Notes: generated from the sequence alone by a model not told the origin. 64,000 nucleotides of DNA from UBA4615 sp046046245 (GCA_046046245.1 JBJOKE010000008.1:1-64000); one strand, 5' to 3'; shown: positions 27,344-39,073, counted from the first letter of the stretch. Made by a program: numbers and translations.

Positions 27344-29632
27344 TCAGCGGCGGCGACACTCGATCACGCCGTCGACGTCGCGGACCGCCCCGAGCGTGCG
27401 CCGCAGCTGCGGGATGCCGGGCACCTCGACGGTGAACTGCATCTGCGCGACCCCGTTGCGGCTCAGGGTCTGCACCGCGGTGACGTTCAGGCGGTCGCGC
27501 GCGAAGACGTCGGAGACGTCGCGCAGCAGGCCCTGGCGGTCGCGCGCACGGAGCACGACGTCGACCGCATAGGTGCGCCGGGCGGGCGTGCCCTCGGCCT
27601 GCCAGTCCCCCCAGGAGGTCTCGAGCACGCGCTCGGGCGCGCGCCGCGCCATGTCGGCGAAGCTGCGGCATTCGGTGCGATGGACCGAGACCCCGTGACC
27701 GCGCGTCACGAAGCCGACGATCGGGTCGGGCGGCGCCGGACGGCAGCAGCGGGCGAGCTGCGTCATCAGGAAGTCGACGCCGACGACGCGGACCCCGTCG
27801 CCGGCGGACGCGTCGGCACGCGGGCCACCGCGGTTCAGGCGGGCGGCGTCGGCTGCGTCGGGCGCGCCCGAGGCGTCGCGGCCGGCGTCCGCGGCGCCAC
27901 CGCGGATCGCCTCCTCGAGCATCCGCGGACCGACCTCCTCGCGAGAGACCGCGATGAACAGGTCGTCGGGCTTCGGGAAGCCCAGCCGGCGGGCGAGCTC
28001 CTCGTGCGCGAGCGCGGTGCGGCCCTCGCGCTGGAGCATCTTCTCGACGCGCTCGCGCCCGGCCGCCACGTCACGCTCGAGTTCGAGCGCGTTGAACCAC
28101 TGCCGGACCTTCGCGCGCGCCCGCGGGCTGCGGACGTAGCCGAGCTGCAGGTTCAGCCAGTCGCGCGACGGCCCCTCCGAGCCGCTGCCGGCGCGCGCGG
28201 CGACGATCTCGACCGTCTGGCCGTTGCGCAGCACGGTGTTCAGCGGAACCATCTGCCCGTCCACCCGCGCGCCGCGGCACCGGTGTCCGAGGTTGGTGTG
28301 CACGTGGTAGGCGAAGTCCACGGGCGTGGAACCCGCGGGCAGTTCGACGACCTTCGCCTGCGGCGTGAGCAGGTAGATCCGGTCGGCCTCCGAACCGGTG
28401 GCGATGCGGCCGCCGAGCGTGGCGCCGACCTCCTGCTGCCACATGAGCAGCTGGCGCATCCACTCGACGCGCTCGTCCTGCGTGCCTCCCGGGGCGCCGC
28501 CCGAGCCGCCCGCGGGGGTCGGCGCGCCCGACCGCCCGCGCTTCGCCGGCGACGGCTGCGCCGGCGTGCCCGACAACCCCGTCGAGGTCTCCTTGTAGCG
28601 CCAGTGCGAGGCGATGCCGAACTCGGCGTGCCGGTGCATCTCGCGGGTGCGGATCTGCACCTCGAGCGGCCGGCCGTCCTCGGCGGTCACGACGGTGTGC
28701 AGCGACTGGTAGCCGTTGGGCTTCGGGCGCGAGATGTAGTCGTCGAACTCCCGCGGCACCGGCGGCCAGATCTGGTGCACCAGGCCCAGCACCGCGTAGC
28801 AGTCCTTGACGTCGTCGACCAGCACGCGGAAGGCCCGCAGGTCCTGGACCTCGGCGAAGCCCAGCCCCTTGGTGCGCATCTTGTTGTAGATGCTGTGGAT
28901 GTGCTTGGGCCGGCCGCTGACCTCGGCTGCGATGCCCTGTTCGCGCAGCGCGTCGCGCAGCCGCTCGATCGCCGCGCGCACGAAGGCCTCGCGCTCGACG
29001 CGGCGCTCCTCGAGCTGGCGCGCGATGCTCTTGTACAGGTCCGGCTCGAGGAAGCGGAACGCGAGGTCCTCGAGCTCCCACTTCAACTGCCCGAGCCCGA
29101 GGCGGTTCGCCAGCGGTGCCAGCACCTCGAGCGTCTCGTGCGCGATCGCCGGCTCGGGCGGCCGCCGGGTCTCGGCGTGCCAGCGCAGCGACTGCAGCCG
29201 CGACGCGAGCCGCAGCAGCACCACGCGGATGTCGCTCGCCATCGCGAGCGTCATGCGGCGCAGCGTCTCGAGCTGCACGCCCGAGCTGGTCTCGTTCGCG
29301 CGCAGCGTCAGGTCCTTCAGCCGCAGCAGCGTGCGCATGCCCTCGACCAGCGTTCGGACCTCGTCGCCCCAGCGTTCGCCGATCTCGTCGAGCCCGGCCG
29401 CGTCGCCCACGCCGAACAGCACCGCGGCCAACCGGGTGGGCGGATCGACGTTGAGCGCCTCCAGGATCGCGAGCGTGCCGCGCGCGTGCGCGACGATCGG
29501 CTCGCCGCTGCCGCCCTGCGCGTCGCCGAGCCGCGCCTGCAGGAGCGCGAGCGCCTGCCCGACCGGGTCGGGCGACGCGGTGACGTCGCCGGTCGCGACG
29601 GGAGCGGCGGGCACGGAGGTGGAGGAAGCCAT
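27344..29632 (-). CDS. relA: GTP pyrophosphokinase RelA (synthetase-only)
   Basis: 762 residues. The N-terminal hydrolase-like domain is degenerate: where SpoT has LLHDVMED this protein has VLFGVGDAA, so hydrolysis is not expected. The synthetase domain is intact, with SGRPKHIHSIYNKM and the acidic EFDDYISRPKPNGYQSLHT, the motif that marks monofunctional RelA. TGS (IYLLTPQAKVVELPAGST), helical and C-terminal ACT domains follow. A Pro/Ser/Gly-rich insertion (about residues 370-400, TPAQPSPAKRGRSGAPTP) sits between the synthetase and TGS domains. It is divergent from mtfA with 55 bp between starts. Confidence 0.95.
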   Translation of the reverse strand: MASSTSVPAAPVATGDVTASPDPVGQALALLQARLGDAQGGSGEPIVAHARGTLAILEALNVDPPTRLAAVLFGVGDAAGLDEIGERWGDEVRTLVEGMRTLLRLKDLTLRANETSSGVQLETLRRMTLAMASDIRVVLLRLASRLQSLRWHAETRRPPEPAIAHETLEVLAPLANRLGLGQLKWELEDLAFRFLEPDLYKSIARQLEERRVEREAFVRAAIERLRDALREQGIAAEVSGRPKHIHSIYNKMRTKGLGFAEVQDLRAFRVLVDDVKDCYAVLGLVHQIWPPVPREFDDYISRPKPNGYQSLHTVVTAEDGRPLEVQIRTREMHRHAEFGIASHWRYKETSTGLSGTPAQPSPAKRGRSGAPTPAGGSGGAPGGTQDERVEWMRQLLMWQQEVGATLGGRIATGSEADRIYLLTPQAKVVELPAGSTPVDFAYHVHTNLGHRCRGARVDGQMVPLNTVLRNGQTVEIVAARAGSGSEGPSRDWLNLQLGYVRSPRARAKVRQWFNALELERDVAAGRERVEKMLQREGRTALAHEELARRLGFPKPDDLFIAVSREEVGPRMLEEAIRGGAADAGRDASGAPDAADAARLNRGGPRADASAGDGVRVVGVDFLMTQLARCCRPAPPDPIVGFVTRGHGVSVHRTECRSFADMARRAPERVLETSWGDWQAEGTPARRTYAVDVVLRARDRQGLLRDVSDVFARDRLNVTAVQTLSRNGVAQMQFTVEVPGIPQLRRTLGAVRDVDGVIECRRR

Positions 29633-29687
29633 GTCGGCGTCCCGGGCCCCGGCGGGGCCGTCGCGGGATCGTTGGCATTATAGGCGG

Positions 29688-30503
29688 ATGATCTGGCCAC
29701 TCGGCGCGCGCCGCCCCCTGTCGATCGACGCCGACGCCTGGCTCGGGCTGCAGGCCCGCCTGCCCTACCTCGGCGGTCTGGACGCGGCCGAGTCGGCGCG
29801 GATGCGGGAGCTGATCGCCGCGTTCCTGTCCTCGAAGACCTTCTCGGGCACCCACGGCCTCGAGCCCGACGACGCGATGCGACTGACGATCGCCGCGCAG
29901 GCCTGCCTGCCGGTGCTCCGACTCGGCCTGTCCGCCTACGACGACTTCGTCGAAGTCGTCGTCTATCCGTCCGCCTTCGCGGTCCGGCGACGGATCACCG
30001 ACGAGGACGGGCTGGTCCACGAGTTCGACGACGTGCTCGCCGGCGAGGCGATGGACGGCGGACCGGTGGTGCTGTCCTGGGAGGATGTCGCCGGCGCCGA
30101 CCGCCCGGCCTCGGCGAACGTCGTGATCCACGAGTTCGCGCACAAGCTCGACCTCGCCGACGGCGAGGCCGACGGCTGTCCACCGATGCCGCGCGCGGCC
30201 CGGGCGCGCTGGCTCGAGGCGCTGCACGCGGCCTACGACGACTTCGTCGCCGGGATCGAGGCGGTCGAGGACGCGATCCCGGCCGACGTCGATCCCGAGA
30301 GCGAGGCCGCCGACGCCTGGTACGCGACGCTGCCGCTCGACCCCTATGCGGCCACCGACGAGGCCGAGTTCTTCGCGGTCGCGGCCGAGGCCTTCTTCGT
30401 CGACGCGGACGCCTTCGCCGAGGCCTTCCCGGTGCTGCACGAGCGCTTCGTCGACTACTTCGGACGGGACCCCCGGCGCCGCGCAGCCCCCGCCGCGGAC
30501 TGA
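29688..30503 (+). CDS. mtfA: Zinc-dependent peptidase MtfA
   Basis: 271 residues. The zinc motif VIHEFAHKLD (HExxH) with a downstream Glu in EFFAVAAEAFF is the MtfA (M90) signature, and SWEDV, HGLEP and EVVVYPS also match. In E. coli MtfA binds and inactivates the repressor Mlc, so it affects sugar uptake; whether this holds here is unknown. The ATG at 29688 lies only a few bases after GGCATTATAGG, a possible -10, so the leader could be very short. Confidence 0.93.
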   Translation: MIWPLGARRPLSIDADAWLGLQARLPYLGGLDAAESARMRELIAAFLSSKTFSGTHGLEPDDAMRLTIAAQACLPVLRLGLSAYDDFVEVVVYPSAFAVRRRITDEDGLVHEFDDVLAGEAMDGGPVVLSWEDVAGADRPASANVVIHEFAHKLDLADGEADGCPPMPRAARARWLEALHAAYDDFVAGIEAVEDAIPADVDPESEAADAWYATLPLDPYAATDEAEFFAVAAEAFFVDADAFAEAFPVLHERFVDYFGRDPRRRAAPAAD

Positions 30504-30605
30504 CGCGGCGCGACCACGCCCGATCGCCGGTCAGCCGGCCCGGACCTCCGGTCGTGCGGTAGTTCCTCGGTACCCCGACACCGGCGCGCGACGATCGGTG
30601 CCGCG

Positions 30606-31964
30606 ATGATCCGGTTCTTCAACCATTACGTGTCGGTGCGGCTGCTGCTGCTCACCGGGCTGGAAGCGCTCGTGCTCTTCCAGTCGGTGGTGCTCGGCTT
30701 CCAGCTGCGGATGGCCGAGCCCACGGGGCAGTCCCCGCTGCTCGAGGCCGCCGCCTTCACCTTCGTGATGCTGATGGCCATGTCGGCGCTCGGCCTCTAC
30801 CAGTCTCAGGCCGAACCGTTCCGCAGGACGGTGCACCGGCTGCTGATCGCCTACGCGCTGTCGATCCTGGTCATCAGCCTGGTGTTCTACGTGTTCCCCG
30901 AGACCTACATCGGCCGGGGCGTGATGGCCTGGAGCTCGCTGCTCGCGCTGGCGAGCGTGCTGGCGATCCGGATCCTCTTCTTCCGCGTCACCGACGTGGG
31001 GCTGCCCAAGCGGCGGGTGATGGTGGTGGGCAACGGCCCCGAGGCCGAGCAGGTCATCGAGCACCTGTACCAGGCGTCGATGCGGCACTCGGTCCAGTAC
31101 GCCGGGCTCTACCCGGTCTCGCCGGAGCGCGACGGACGGGTCGACCACGATCTGCTGCTGCGGACCGCCAGCACCATGCGGGTCTCGGAGATCGTGGTCG
31201 CCGTCCGCGAGCGACGCGGCGGCGTGCTGCCGCTGCGCCAGCTGCTCGACGCGAAGCTGCGCGGCGTGCGCGTCGTCGACCTGCAGTCGTTCTACGAGCG
31301 CGAGCAGGGCGTGCTGCGGATCGACAGCATGCGCGCCAGCTGGATGATCTTCGGCGACGGCTTCGACCAGGGGCTGGCCCGCGACGTCGTCAAGCGGCTC
31401 TTCGACCTGCTGGTCAGCACGCTGCTGCTGCTCGCGACCCTGCCCGTCCTGCTCGCTGCGATGCTGGCGGTGGTGCTGGAGAGTCCCGGCGGCATCTTCT
31501 ACCGGCAGGAACGCGTCGGCGAGCGCGGCCGGCCCTTCCGGATCGTGAAGCTGCGGACCATGCGCGTCGACGCCGAGGCCGACGGCACGCCGCGCTGGGC
31601 CGGGGTGGACGACCCGCGGGTCACCCGGGTCGGCGCGCTGCTGCGCAAGACCCGGATCGACGAGCTGCCGCAGCTGTGGAACGTGTTCCGCGGCGACATG
31701 AGCTTCGTCGGCCCACGGCCGGAGCGTCCGTTCTTCGTCGACAAGCTGACCGATCGGATCCCGTTCTATCAGGTCCGCCACTCGGTGAAGCCCGGCATCA
31801 CCGGCTGGTCCCAGGTCCGATACCCGTACGGTGCGTCGATCGAGGACGGCTTCGAGAAGCTCCAGTACGACCTGTACTACGTGAAGAACCATTCGCTGTT
31901 CCTCGATCTGCTGATCCTCGTCGAGACGCTGCAGGTCGTGGTTCTCGGCAAGGGAGCGCGCTGA
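30606..31964 (+). CDS. Polyprenyl-phosphate sugar phosphotransferase of the XrtA exopolysaccharide system
   Basis: 452 residues. Four N-terminal membrane segments (about 10-125) precede a Rossmann-like region (RRVMVVGNGPEAEQVIEHL). A further hydrophobic segment (about 275-300) leads into the bacterial sugar transferase domain, with FYRQERVGERGRPFRIVKLRTM, the RKTRIDELPQLWNVFRGDMS region and FVGPRPERPFFV. It loads the first sugar-1-phosphate onto undecaprenyl phosphate. This form is the one I associate with exosortase A loci (TIGR03013 type). It opens the plus-strand locus and is followed at once by prsK. Confidence 0.92.
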   Translation: MIRFFNHYVSVRLLLLTGLEALVLFQSVVLGFQLRMAEPTGQSPLLEAAAFTFVMLMAMSALGLYQSQAEPFRRTVHRLLIAYALSILVISLVFYVFPETYIGRGVMAWSSLLALASVLAIRILFFRVTDVGLPKRRVMVVGNGPEAEQVIEHLYQASMRHSVQYAGLYPVSPERDGRVDHDLLLRTASTMRVSEIVVAVRERRGGVLPLRQLLDAKLRGVRVVDLQSFYEREQGVLRIDSMRASWMIFGDGFDQGLARDVVKRLFDLLVSTLLLLATLPVLLAAMLAVVLESPGGIFYRQERVGERGRPFRIVKLRTMRVDAEADGTPRWAGVDDPRVTRVGALLRKTRIDELPQLWNVFRGDMSFVGPRPERPFFVDKLTDRIPFYQVRHSVKPGITGWSQVRYPYGASIEDGFEKLQYDLYYVKNHSLFLDLLILVETLQVVVLGKGAR

Positions 31965-31975
31965 TCGTCCCGCCG

Positions 31976-34092
31976 TTGGTCGGCTTGGCCGGGTACGCGC
32001 TCGCTGCGGCCGCATGGCTGGGGCTGGCGGCGCTGCTCGGCGCGCGCGGCGCCGGCCGGGGCGCGGGCCGCTGGCTGCTCGCGGCCGCGTGCGTCGAGGC
32101 CGCCTGGGCCGCGGTGCTCGCCGCGGCCGCCGCGGGCTACGCCGGCCCGCCCGCGGTCTCCGTCGCGGAGGCCGCGCGACCCCTCGCCTGGATCCTGGTG
32201 ATGGTCGCGCTGCTGCGTGACGGCGTGACAGCGGTGCGCCCCGGGCCGCCCTCGCCCGATGCGGCCGTGCTCGACACCGAGCCGGGCGGCCCGCCACCGA
32301 CGCGCCGCCGGCCGGCGCCCACGCTGGCGGCCGTGGCGGTGGGCCTCGCGCTCGCCGCCGTGGCCGCCGACGCGGGCGCCGCGGCCGAGCTGTACCCCGC
32401 CTCGCTCGACCTGCTGGCCGCCGTGCTCGTGCTGGTCGGCGTCGAGCAGGTCTACCGGAACACCGATCCCACCCACCGCTGGGCGGTCAAGGACCTGTGC
32501 CTGGCGGTCGGCGCGGTGGCCACGTTCGACGTGCTGCTCGGCGCCGACGCGCTGCGGACCGGCGCGATCGACGCCGGCGGCTGGGCCGCGCGCGGCTTCG
32601 CGCATGCGCTGGTGGTGCCGCTGGTGGCCGTGTCGGCGGCGCGCAACCGCGACTGGCGGCTGCCGATCAAGCTGTCGCGCGGGGTGGTGTTCCACTCCGC
32701 GACGCTCGTCGGCTCGGCCGGCCTGCTGCTGGTCTCGGTGTCGCTCGGCTGGGCCGCTCGGCTCGCCGGGCCGGACTGGGGGCGGGTCGTGCAGGCGGTG
32801 CTGGTGTTCGCGACCGCGACCGGCGCGGCCGCGCTGCTCGGTTCGCCCGGGTTGCGCGCCCGTGCCCGCGTCACGCTCGCGAAGAACTTCTTCAGCTTCC
32901 GCTACGACTACCGCGCCGAGTGGCTGCGGCTCACGCGACGACTGGCGGCGCCGGACGACGGCGAGGCCGGCAGTCTCGGCGCGCGGGCGCTGCACGCGCT
33001 GCGCGACCTGGTCGACAGCCCCGGCGGTACGCTGTGGGTGGCCGCGACGCACGGCGATTTCGTCCGAGACGCGCACGCCGGGGACGGCGAGCGCGGCGCG
33101 CTGCGCGCCGACGAGCCCCTGCTCGCCTGGCTGCGGACCCGCGGCTGGATCGTCGAGCTCGACGAATGGCGGCGCGAGCCGCTGCGCTACGACGGCCTCG
33201 TGCTGCCGCCCGCGCTCGCCGGCGACGCGCGTGCGTGGCTGGTGCTGCCGCTGCTGCAGCAGGACGAACTGGTGGCGGTCGCGGTGCTCGACCGGCCGCA
33301 CGCGCCCGCGATCGTCGACTGGGAGGTCCGCGACCTGCTGAAGGCGGCGGGCCGCCAGGCCGCCGGCTATCTCGCGCTGCGTGCGGCCGGAGAGCGGCTC
33401 GCGCATGCCGGCCGGTTCGAGTCGTTCAACCGGATGTCGGCCTTCGTCGTCCATGACCTGAAGACCCTGGTCGCGCAGCTGTCGCTGATGCTCGGCAACG
33501 CGGCCCGGCACCGCGCCGACCCGGCGTTCCAGCGCGACATGCTGGCCACCGTCGAGCACGTCGTGGGCCGGATGCAGTCGCTGATGGACGAGCTGGGCGG
33601 CGCCACGGCCGCCTCGCGCGAGCGGGCGCCGGTGACGATCGGTACCGTCGTGCGCGCCGCGATCCGCGCGCGTGCCGGGCTGCGCCCGGCGCCGCTCCTG
33701 GAACCGATCGACCTGTCGGTCGACCATGCCGCGGTGTTCGCCGACCCGCGGCGGCTGGAACGCGTGATCGGGCACCTGGTGCAGAACGCGATCGAGGCCA
33801 CGCCCTACGACGGGCGAGTGACGGTGCGGGCCCGCGTCGACGGGACCGACGCGGTGGTCGAGGTCGCCGACACCGGCGCCGGCATGAGCGCCGAGTTCGT
33901 CGAGCGCCGGCTGTTCCGGCCCTTCGCGTCGACCAAGGGCCGCGGCCTCGGGCTCGGCACCTTCGAATGCAGCGAGTACCTGCGCGAGCTGGGCGGACGG
34001 CTGGAGGTCCGGACGGCACCGGGCGCGGGCACCACCTTCGTCGCGCGGCTGCCCTGCGTGCCGCTCGCCGTGCCGGCGCTCGAGGGGGCCTG

Positions 34093-34093
<1 letters not shown>
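31976..34093 (+). CDS. prsK: XrtA/PEP-CTERM system histidine kinase PrsK
   Basis: About 705 residues. Eight or more N-terminal membrane segments are followed by a GAF-like region and a kinase core. The H-box FVVHDLKTLVAQLSLML (His493 with this start) is diagnostic for PrsK. HATPase boxes are HLVQNAIEATP, DTGAGMS and KGRGLGLGTFE. There is no ATG near the 5-prime end. Candidates are CTG at 31961, overlapping the previous stop as CTGA after AGGGAG, or TTG at 31976 or 31985. I give 31976 tentatively. The prsR start overlaps its stop. It presumably phosphorylates PrsR. Confidence 0.92.
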
Positions 34094-35442
<1,349 letters not shown>

Positions 35443-35451
35443 CGGCGTGCG

Positions 35452-37839
35452 ATGACCGCGAACGCCACGCCGACCGGCTCCCCGAGCGGGCGCGGGCGCG
35501 CGCCGGCGCGCTTCGTCGCCGCGTGCTGCGTGGCTGCTGCGCTCGTCGGGGCGGGCTGCGGTCGCGACTCGCCGGCGCAGCAGATGGAGCAGGCGCGCGC
35601 CGCGCTCGCCGCCCGCGACGCCGCCAGTGCCGAGCGGGCGCTGAAGGCCGTGCTGCGGGCCGCCCCCGATACCGTCGAGGCCCGGCTGATGCTGGCCGCG
35701 CTGTACGCCGCACGGCACGATGCGCCGTCGGCCGAGAAGGAGTGGCGGCGGGCGCTCGAGCTGGGCGCGGCGCCCGGGCGCGTGCTGCCCGGCCTCGTCG
35801 CCGCGCGCGTCGAGGCAGGCGATCCGCGCGGCGCGCTGGAGGCCGCACGCCTCGCCCGCGTCGATGCCGCCGCGCCGCGCGCCGCGATCGCCCATGCCGC
35901 CGGCCGCGCCCATGCGGCGCTCGGCGATCCCGCATCGGCGGAGGCGGCCTGGAACGACGCGCTCGCCGCGGTCCCTGGCCACCTGCCCTCGCGCGTGGCG
36001 CTGCTGCGGCTGCGGGCCGAACGCGGCGATGCGGCGGGTGCCGCGGCGGCGCTCGACGCGCTGCTGGCGGCCGCTCCTGCGTCGGTCGACGGCGGGCTGC
36101 TGGCCGCCGAGCTCGCGCTCGGTCGCGGCGACGGCGACACGGCGCGCCGCGCGCTCGCCCGGGCGGTCGAGGCCGACCCGGCCGACCCGCTGCCCCGCAC
36201 GCGGCTCGTCTCGCTGCTGATCGACCAGCGCCGACTCGCGGACGCGGGCGCGCAGCTGGACACGCTCACCGGCCTCGCGCCGGACCGCTCCGCGACGCGC
36301 CACCTGCGTGCGCTGCTCGACCTGCAGGAGGATCGCCTCGACGCGGCGAGCGACGGCGTGCAGAGGCTGCTCGCCGCGGATCCCGAGTTCCTGCCCGCGG
36401 TCGCGCTCGGCGCGACCGTCGCGCTGCGCCAGGGCGCGCTCGAGCAGGCCGAGCGTCTCGCGCGCCAACTGATCGACGGCGCCCCCCGCTCGGCGCAGGG
36501 CGCACGCCTGCTCGCCCAGGTCCTGCTCGCGCGCGACGAGCCCGCCCGCGCGATCGAGGTGGCACGCGCCGCCTCGGCACGCGGGATCCGCGATGCGACG
36601 CTGTCGGGGCTGGCCGGGGAGGCCGCGCTGCGCGCCGGCGACCTCGACGGCGCCACGCGCTGGTTCGAGCAGGCGGCCGAGATCGATCCGGCCGACCCGT
36701 CGCGGCTGATCGGTCTGGGCCTCGCGCGCCTGGGCACCGGTCACACCGAGGAGGGCCTGGCCGCGCTCGAGGAGGCCGCGCGCCGCGACGCGGGCTCGAC
36801 CCGGGCGGACCTCAGCCTGGTCACCGCCCTGCTGCGCGCGCAGCGCTTCGGACCGGCGCTCGCCGCGGCCGACCGGATGGTGGCGAAGGCGCCGCAGTCG
36901 CCCCTGGGCCACAACCTGCGCGGCACGGCGCTGGTCGGCCGCGGCGACGTCGCCGGCGCGCGCGCCGCGTTCGACCGCGCGCTGCAGCTCGACCCGGCGT
37001 TCTTCGCCGCGGCCGCCAACCACGCGCAGCTCGACGTGCGCGAGGGCCGACCCGAGCGCGCCCGCGAGCGCTTCGAGGCGGTGCTGCGCCGCGACCCGCG
37101 CAGCGTGGCCGCGATCGGTGGGCTCGCGCGGCTGGCCGCGCAGGCCGGGCATGCGAACGAGGAGCGCGGCCTGCTGCGACGCGCTCACGAGGCCGACCCG
37201 GGCGCGCTCGAGCCGGCGCTCGCGCTCGCCGACGCGCTGCTGCGCGGCGGGCGCCCCGGCGAGGCGCTGCCGCTGCTCGCCGCGGCGGCGCAGCGCCACG
37301 GCCCGGATGCGCGGCTGCTCGAGCTGCAGGCGGCCGCGCTGCTGCGCACCGGTCAGGTCCAGCAGGCGCTCGACGCGGTCGAGAAGCGGGCGCGGCTCGA
37401 GCCGCGCTCGGTGCCGCTGCAGGTGCAGCGGGCCGCGGTGCGGGCCGCCGCGGGCGACGTCGACGGCGCGATCGCGGCGCTTCGCGTCGCGGGCGACCTG
37501 GACCCCGCCGCCGCGGCCGACCTGACCCCCACGGTCGCGACGATGCTCGGCGCCGCCGGCCGGGACGACACCGCGCGGATCGCGCGGATGCTGCGCCGGC
37601 AGGCGCCGGCGAGCCCGGTCGGTGCCGCGCTCGACGGCGACCTCGCCGCCTCGGAGACGCGCTGGGCGGACGCGGTCGCCGCCTACCGTGACGCGGTCGC
37701 GCTGCGCGAGACGCCCTCGCTGCGCAACCGGTTGCAGGACGCGCAGCAGGCCGCCGCCCGCGGCCCTGGCGCGGCCGCAGGTACCGTCCCGGCCACCTCC
37801 GCGACGGCCCCCGCGACCGCCCCCTCCGCCCCCCGCTGA
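35452..37839 (+). CDS. prsT: TPR lipoprotein PrsT
   Basis: 795 residues. A signal peptide ends in a lipobox LVGAGC (lipidated Cys36). The rest is about 20 degenerate tetratricopeptide repeats rich in Ala/Arg (for example GDVAGARAAFDRALQLDPAFF), without an enzymatic motif. PrsT is the third member of the prsKRT set found with exosortase A loci. Such TPR lipoproteins usually scaffold polysaccharide secretion machinery in the periplasm. It is slightly shorter than the roughly 900-residue forms I recall. The C-terminus is a low-complexity Ala/Thr/Pro tail. Confidence 0.88.
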   Translation: MTANATPTGSPSGRGRAPARFVAACCVAAALVGAGCGRDSPAQQMEQARAALAARDAASAERALKAVLRAAPDTVEARLMLAALYAARHDAPSAEKEWRRALELGAAPGRVLPGLVAARVEAGDPRGALEAARLARVDAAAPRAAIAHAAGRAHAALGDPASAEAAWNDALAAVPGHLPSRVALLRLRAERGDAAGAAAALDALLAAAPASVDGGLLAAELALGRGDGDTARRALARAVEADPADPLPRTRLVSLLIDQRRLADAGAQLDTLTGLAPDRSATRHLRALLDLQEDRLDAASDGVQRLLAADPEFLPAVALGATVALRQGALEQAERLARQLIDGAPRSAQGARLLAQVLLARDEPARAIEVARAASARGIRDATLSGLAGEAALRAGDLDGATRWFEQAAEIDPADPSRLIGLGLARLGTGHTEEGLAALEEAARRDAGSTRADLSLVTALLRAQRFGPALAAADRMVAKAPQSPLGHNLRGTALVGRGDVAGARAAFDRALQLDPAFFAAAANHAQLDVREGRPERARERFEAVLRRDPRSVAAIGGLARLAAQAGHANEERGLLRRAHEADPGALEPALALADALLRGGRPGEALPLLAAAAQRHGPDARLLELQAAALLRTGQVQQALDAVEKRARLEPRSVPLQVQRAAVRAAAGDVDGAIAALRVAGDLDPAAAADLTPTVATMLGAAGRDDTARIARMLRRQAPASPVGAALDGDLAASETRWADAVAAYRDAVALRETPSLRNRLQDAQQAAARGPGAAAGTVPATSATAPATAPSAPR

Positions 37840-37945
37840 GCGCGACCGAGTCATCGCGTCGCCGAAAGCGGTCGCCCGGTCGGCCGAGCGGACTCGGATC
37901 GCGGCGCCGACGGAAGGAAGTCGCGGCCCGACGGGCGGCAGCCGC

Positions 37946-37951
37946 TACAAT
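37946..37951 (+). promoter_or_regulatory. Candidate -10 box before the lytic transglycosylase gene
   Basis: TACAAT lies 36 bp before the ATG at 37988, in the 148-bp gap after prsT. No convincing -35 is seen at 16-18 bp. It suggests the transglycosylase may be expressed independently of prsKRT. Confidence 0.35.
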
Positions 37952-37987
37952 CGACCCACCCTGGCTGAAGCGTCTCCCCACGGAACG

Positions 37988-39073
37988 ATGGGCTCCATCC
38001 GACCCGGTCCGCGACGCGCGCCGGCGCCTGCGCGCCGTGCGTGGCGTGCCCTCGTGCCGGCGGCACTCGCGCTCGCGCTGCTCGCCGGGCCGGCCGCCGC
38101 GGCCGACGCCCCGACCGCCGAGGCCCCGAGTGCCGACGATCCGGCCGCCGCGCCCGCGGTGCCGCTGACCGAATCGCAGCGGCTGACCGAGCTCGGGAAG
38201 TTCTTCGATCTCTCCGAACCGCCGTCGCAGGACTTCGGCAAGGCCCGCGACCTGTACTGCCGCGCCGCCGCGATGGGCCATGCCGAAGCGGTCCAGCGCC
38301 TGGGCTGGCTCTACTTCAAGGGACGGGGCGTCGCCGTCGACGAGGCGACCGCCGCGACGCTGTTCCGCTGGGCGGGCCAGCTCGGCGAGACCCGCGGCCC
38401 GGCTGCCGCCGCCGCGTCAGCCGGCGGCGCGTCGGTACCGCCGCCCTGCCTCGCCCGCCTCGGTATCCATTCGGTCGAGGGGCTGCGCGACCGGCAACGG
38501 GCCTCGGCCACGCCGGCCCGCCCGGTGCCCTCGGCCACGGTCGATGCGCCGGCCGCCTTCCGGCCCGGCGCGGCGCCCGCCGAACAGCGTCGGATCGCGC
38601 AGCTCGTCGTCCAGCACGCGCGCCTGTACCGGCTCGATCCGAGGCTGGTCGTCGCGATCGTCCGGGCCGAGTCGAACTTCGACGCCACCGCGCTGTCGCC
38701 GAAGAACGCGCAGGGCCTGATGCAGCTCATTCCCGAGACGGCGCGGCGCTTCTCGGTCGCCGATCCCTTCGATGCCGCCGAGAACCTGAAGGGCGGCATG
38801 GCCTACGTCCGCTGGCTGCTCGCCTACTACCGGGGCGACGTCACGCTGACGCTCGCCGCGTACAACGCCGGCGAGGGCGCGGTCGACCGCTTCCGGGGCG
38901 TGCCGCCGTTCCCCGAGACCCTGTCGTACGTGCAGCGCATCCGCGCGCTCTATCCGTTCGACCGCCATCCCTACGACCTGCGCGTGCTCGCCGCCGGCGA
39001 GCGCTCCTGGATAGACCGGGAGGTCGCGCAGCACAGCGGGACGATCGAGGCTGGGGCGACACAGGCACGGTGA
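37988..39073 (+). CDS. Lytic transglycosylase (SLT) with Sel1-type repeat
   Basis: 361 residues. A signal peptide (cleavage near residue 39 in GPAAAAD) is followed by a Sel1/TPR-like repeat at about 83-132 (AMGHAEAVQRLGWLYFKGRGVAVDEATA). A soluble lytic transglycosylase domain spans about 205-340, with catalytic Glu228 in IVRAESNFD and the GLMQLIPETA and AAYNAGEGAV motifs. It would cleave peptidoglycan in the periplasm, perhaps opening the wall for the export complex encoded next. The gene sits between prsT and the export lipoprotein and may have its own promoter. Confidence 0.9.
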   Translation: MGSIRPGPRRAPAPARRAWRALVPAALALALLAGPAAAADAPTAEAPSADDPAAAPAVPLTESQRLTELGKFFDLSEPPSQDFGKARDLYCRAAAMGHAEAVQRLGWLYFKGRGVAVDEATAATLFRWAGQLGETRGPAAAAASAGGASVPPPCLARLGIHSVEGLRDRQRASATPARPVPSATVDAPAAFRPGAAPAEQRRIAQLVVQHARLYRLDPRLVVAIVRAESNFDATALSPKNAQGLMQLIPETARRFSVADPFDAAENLKGGMAYVRWLLAYYRGDVTLTLAAYNAGEGAVDRFRGVPPFPETLSYVQRIRALYPFDRHPYDLRVLAAGERSWIDREVAQHSGTIEAGATQAR

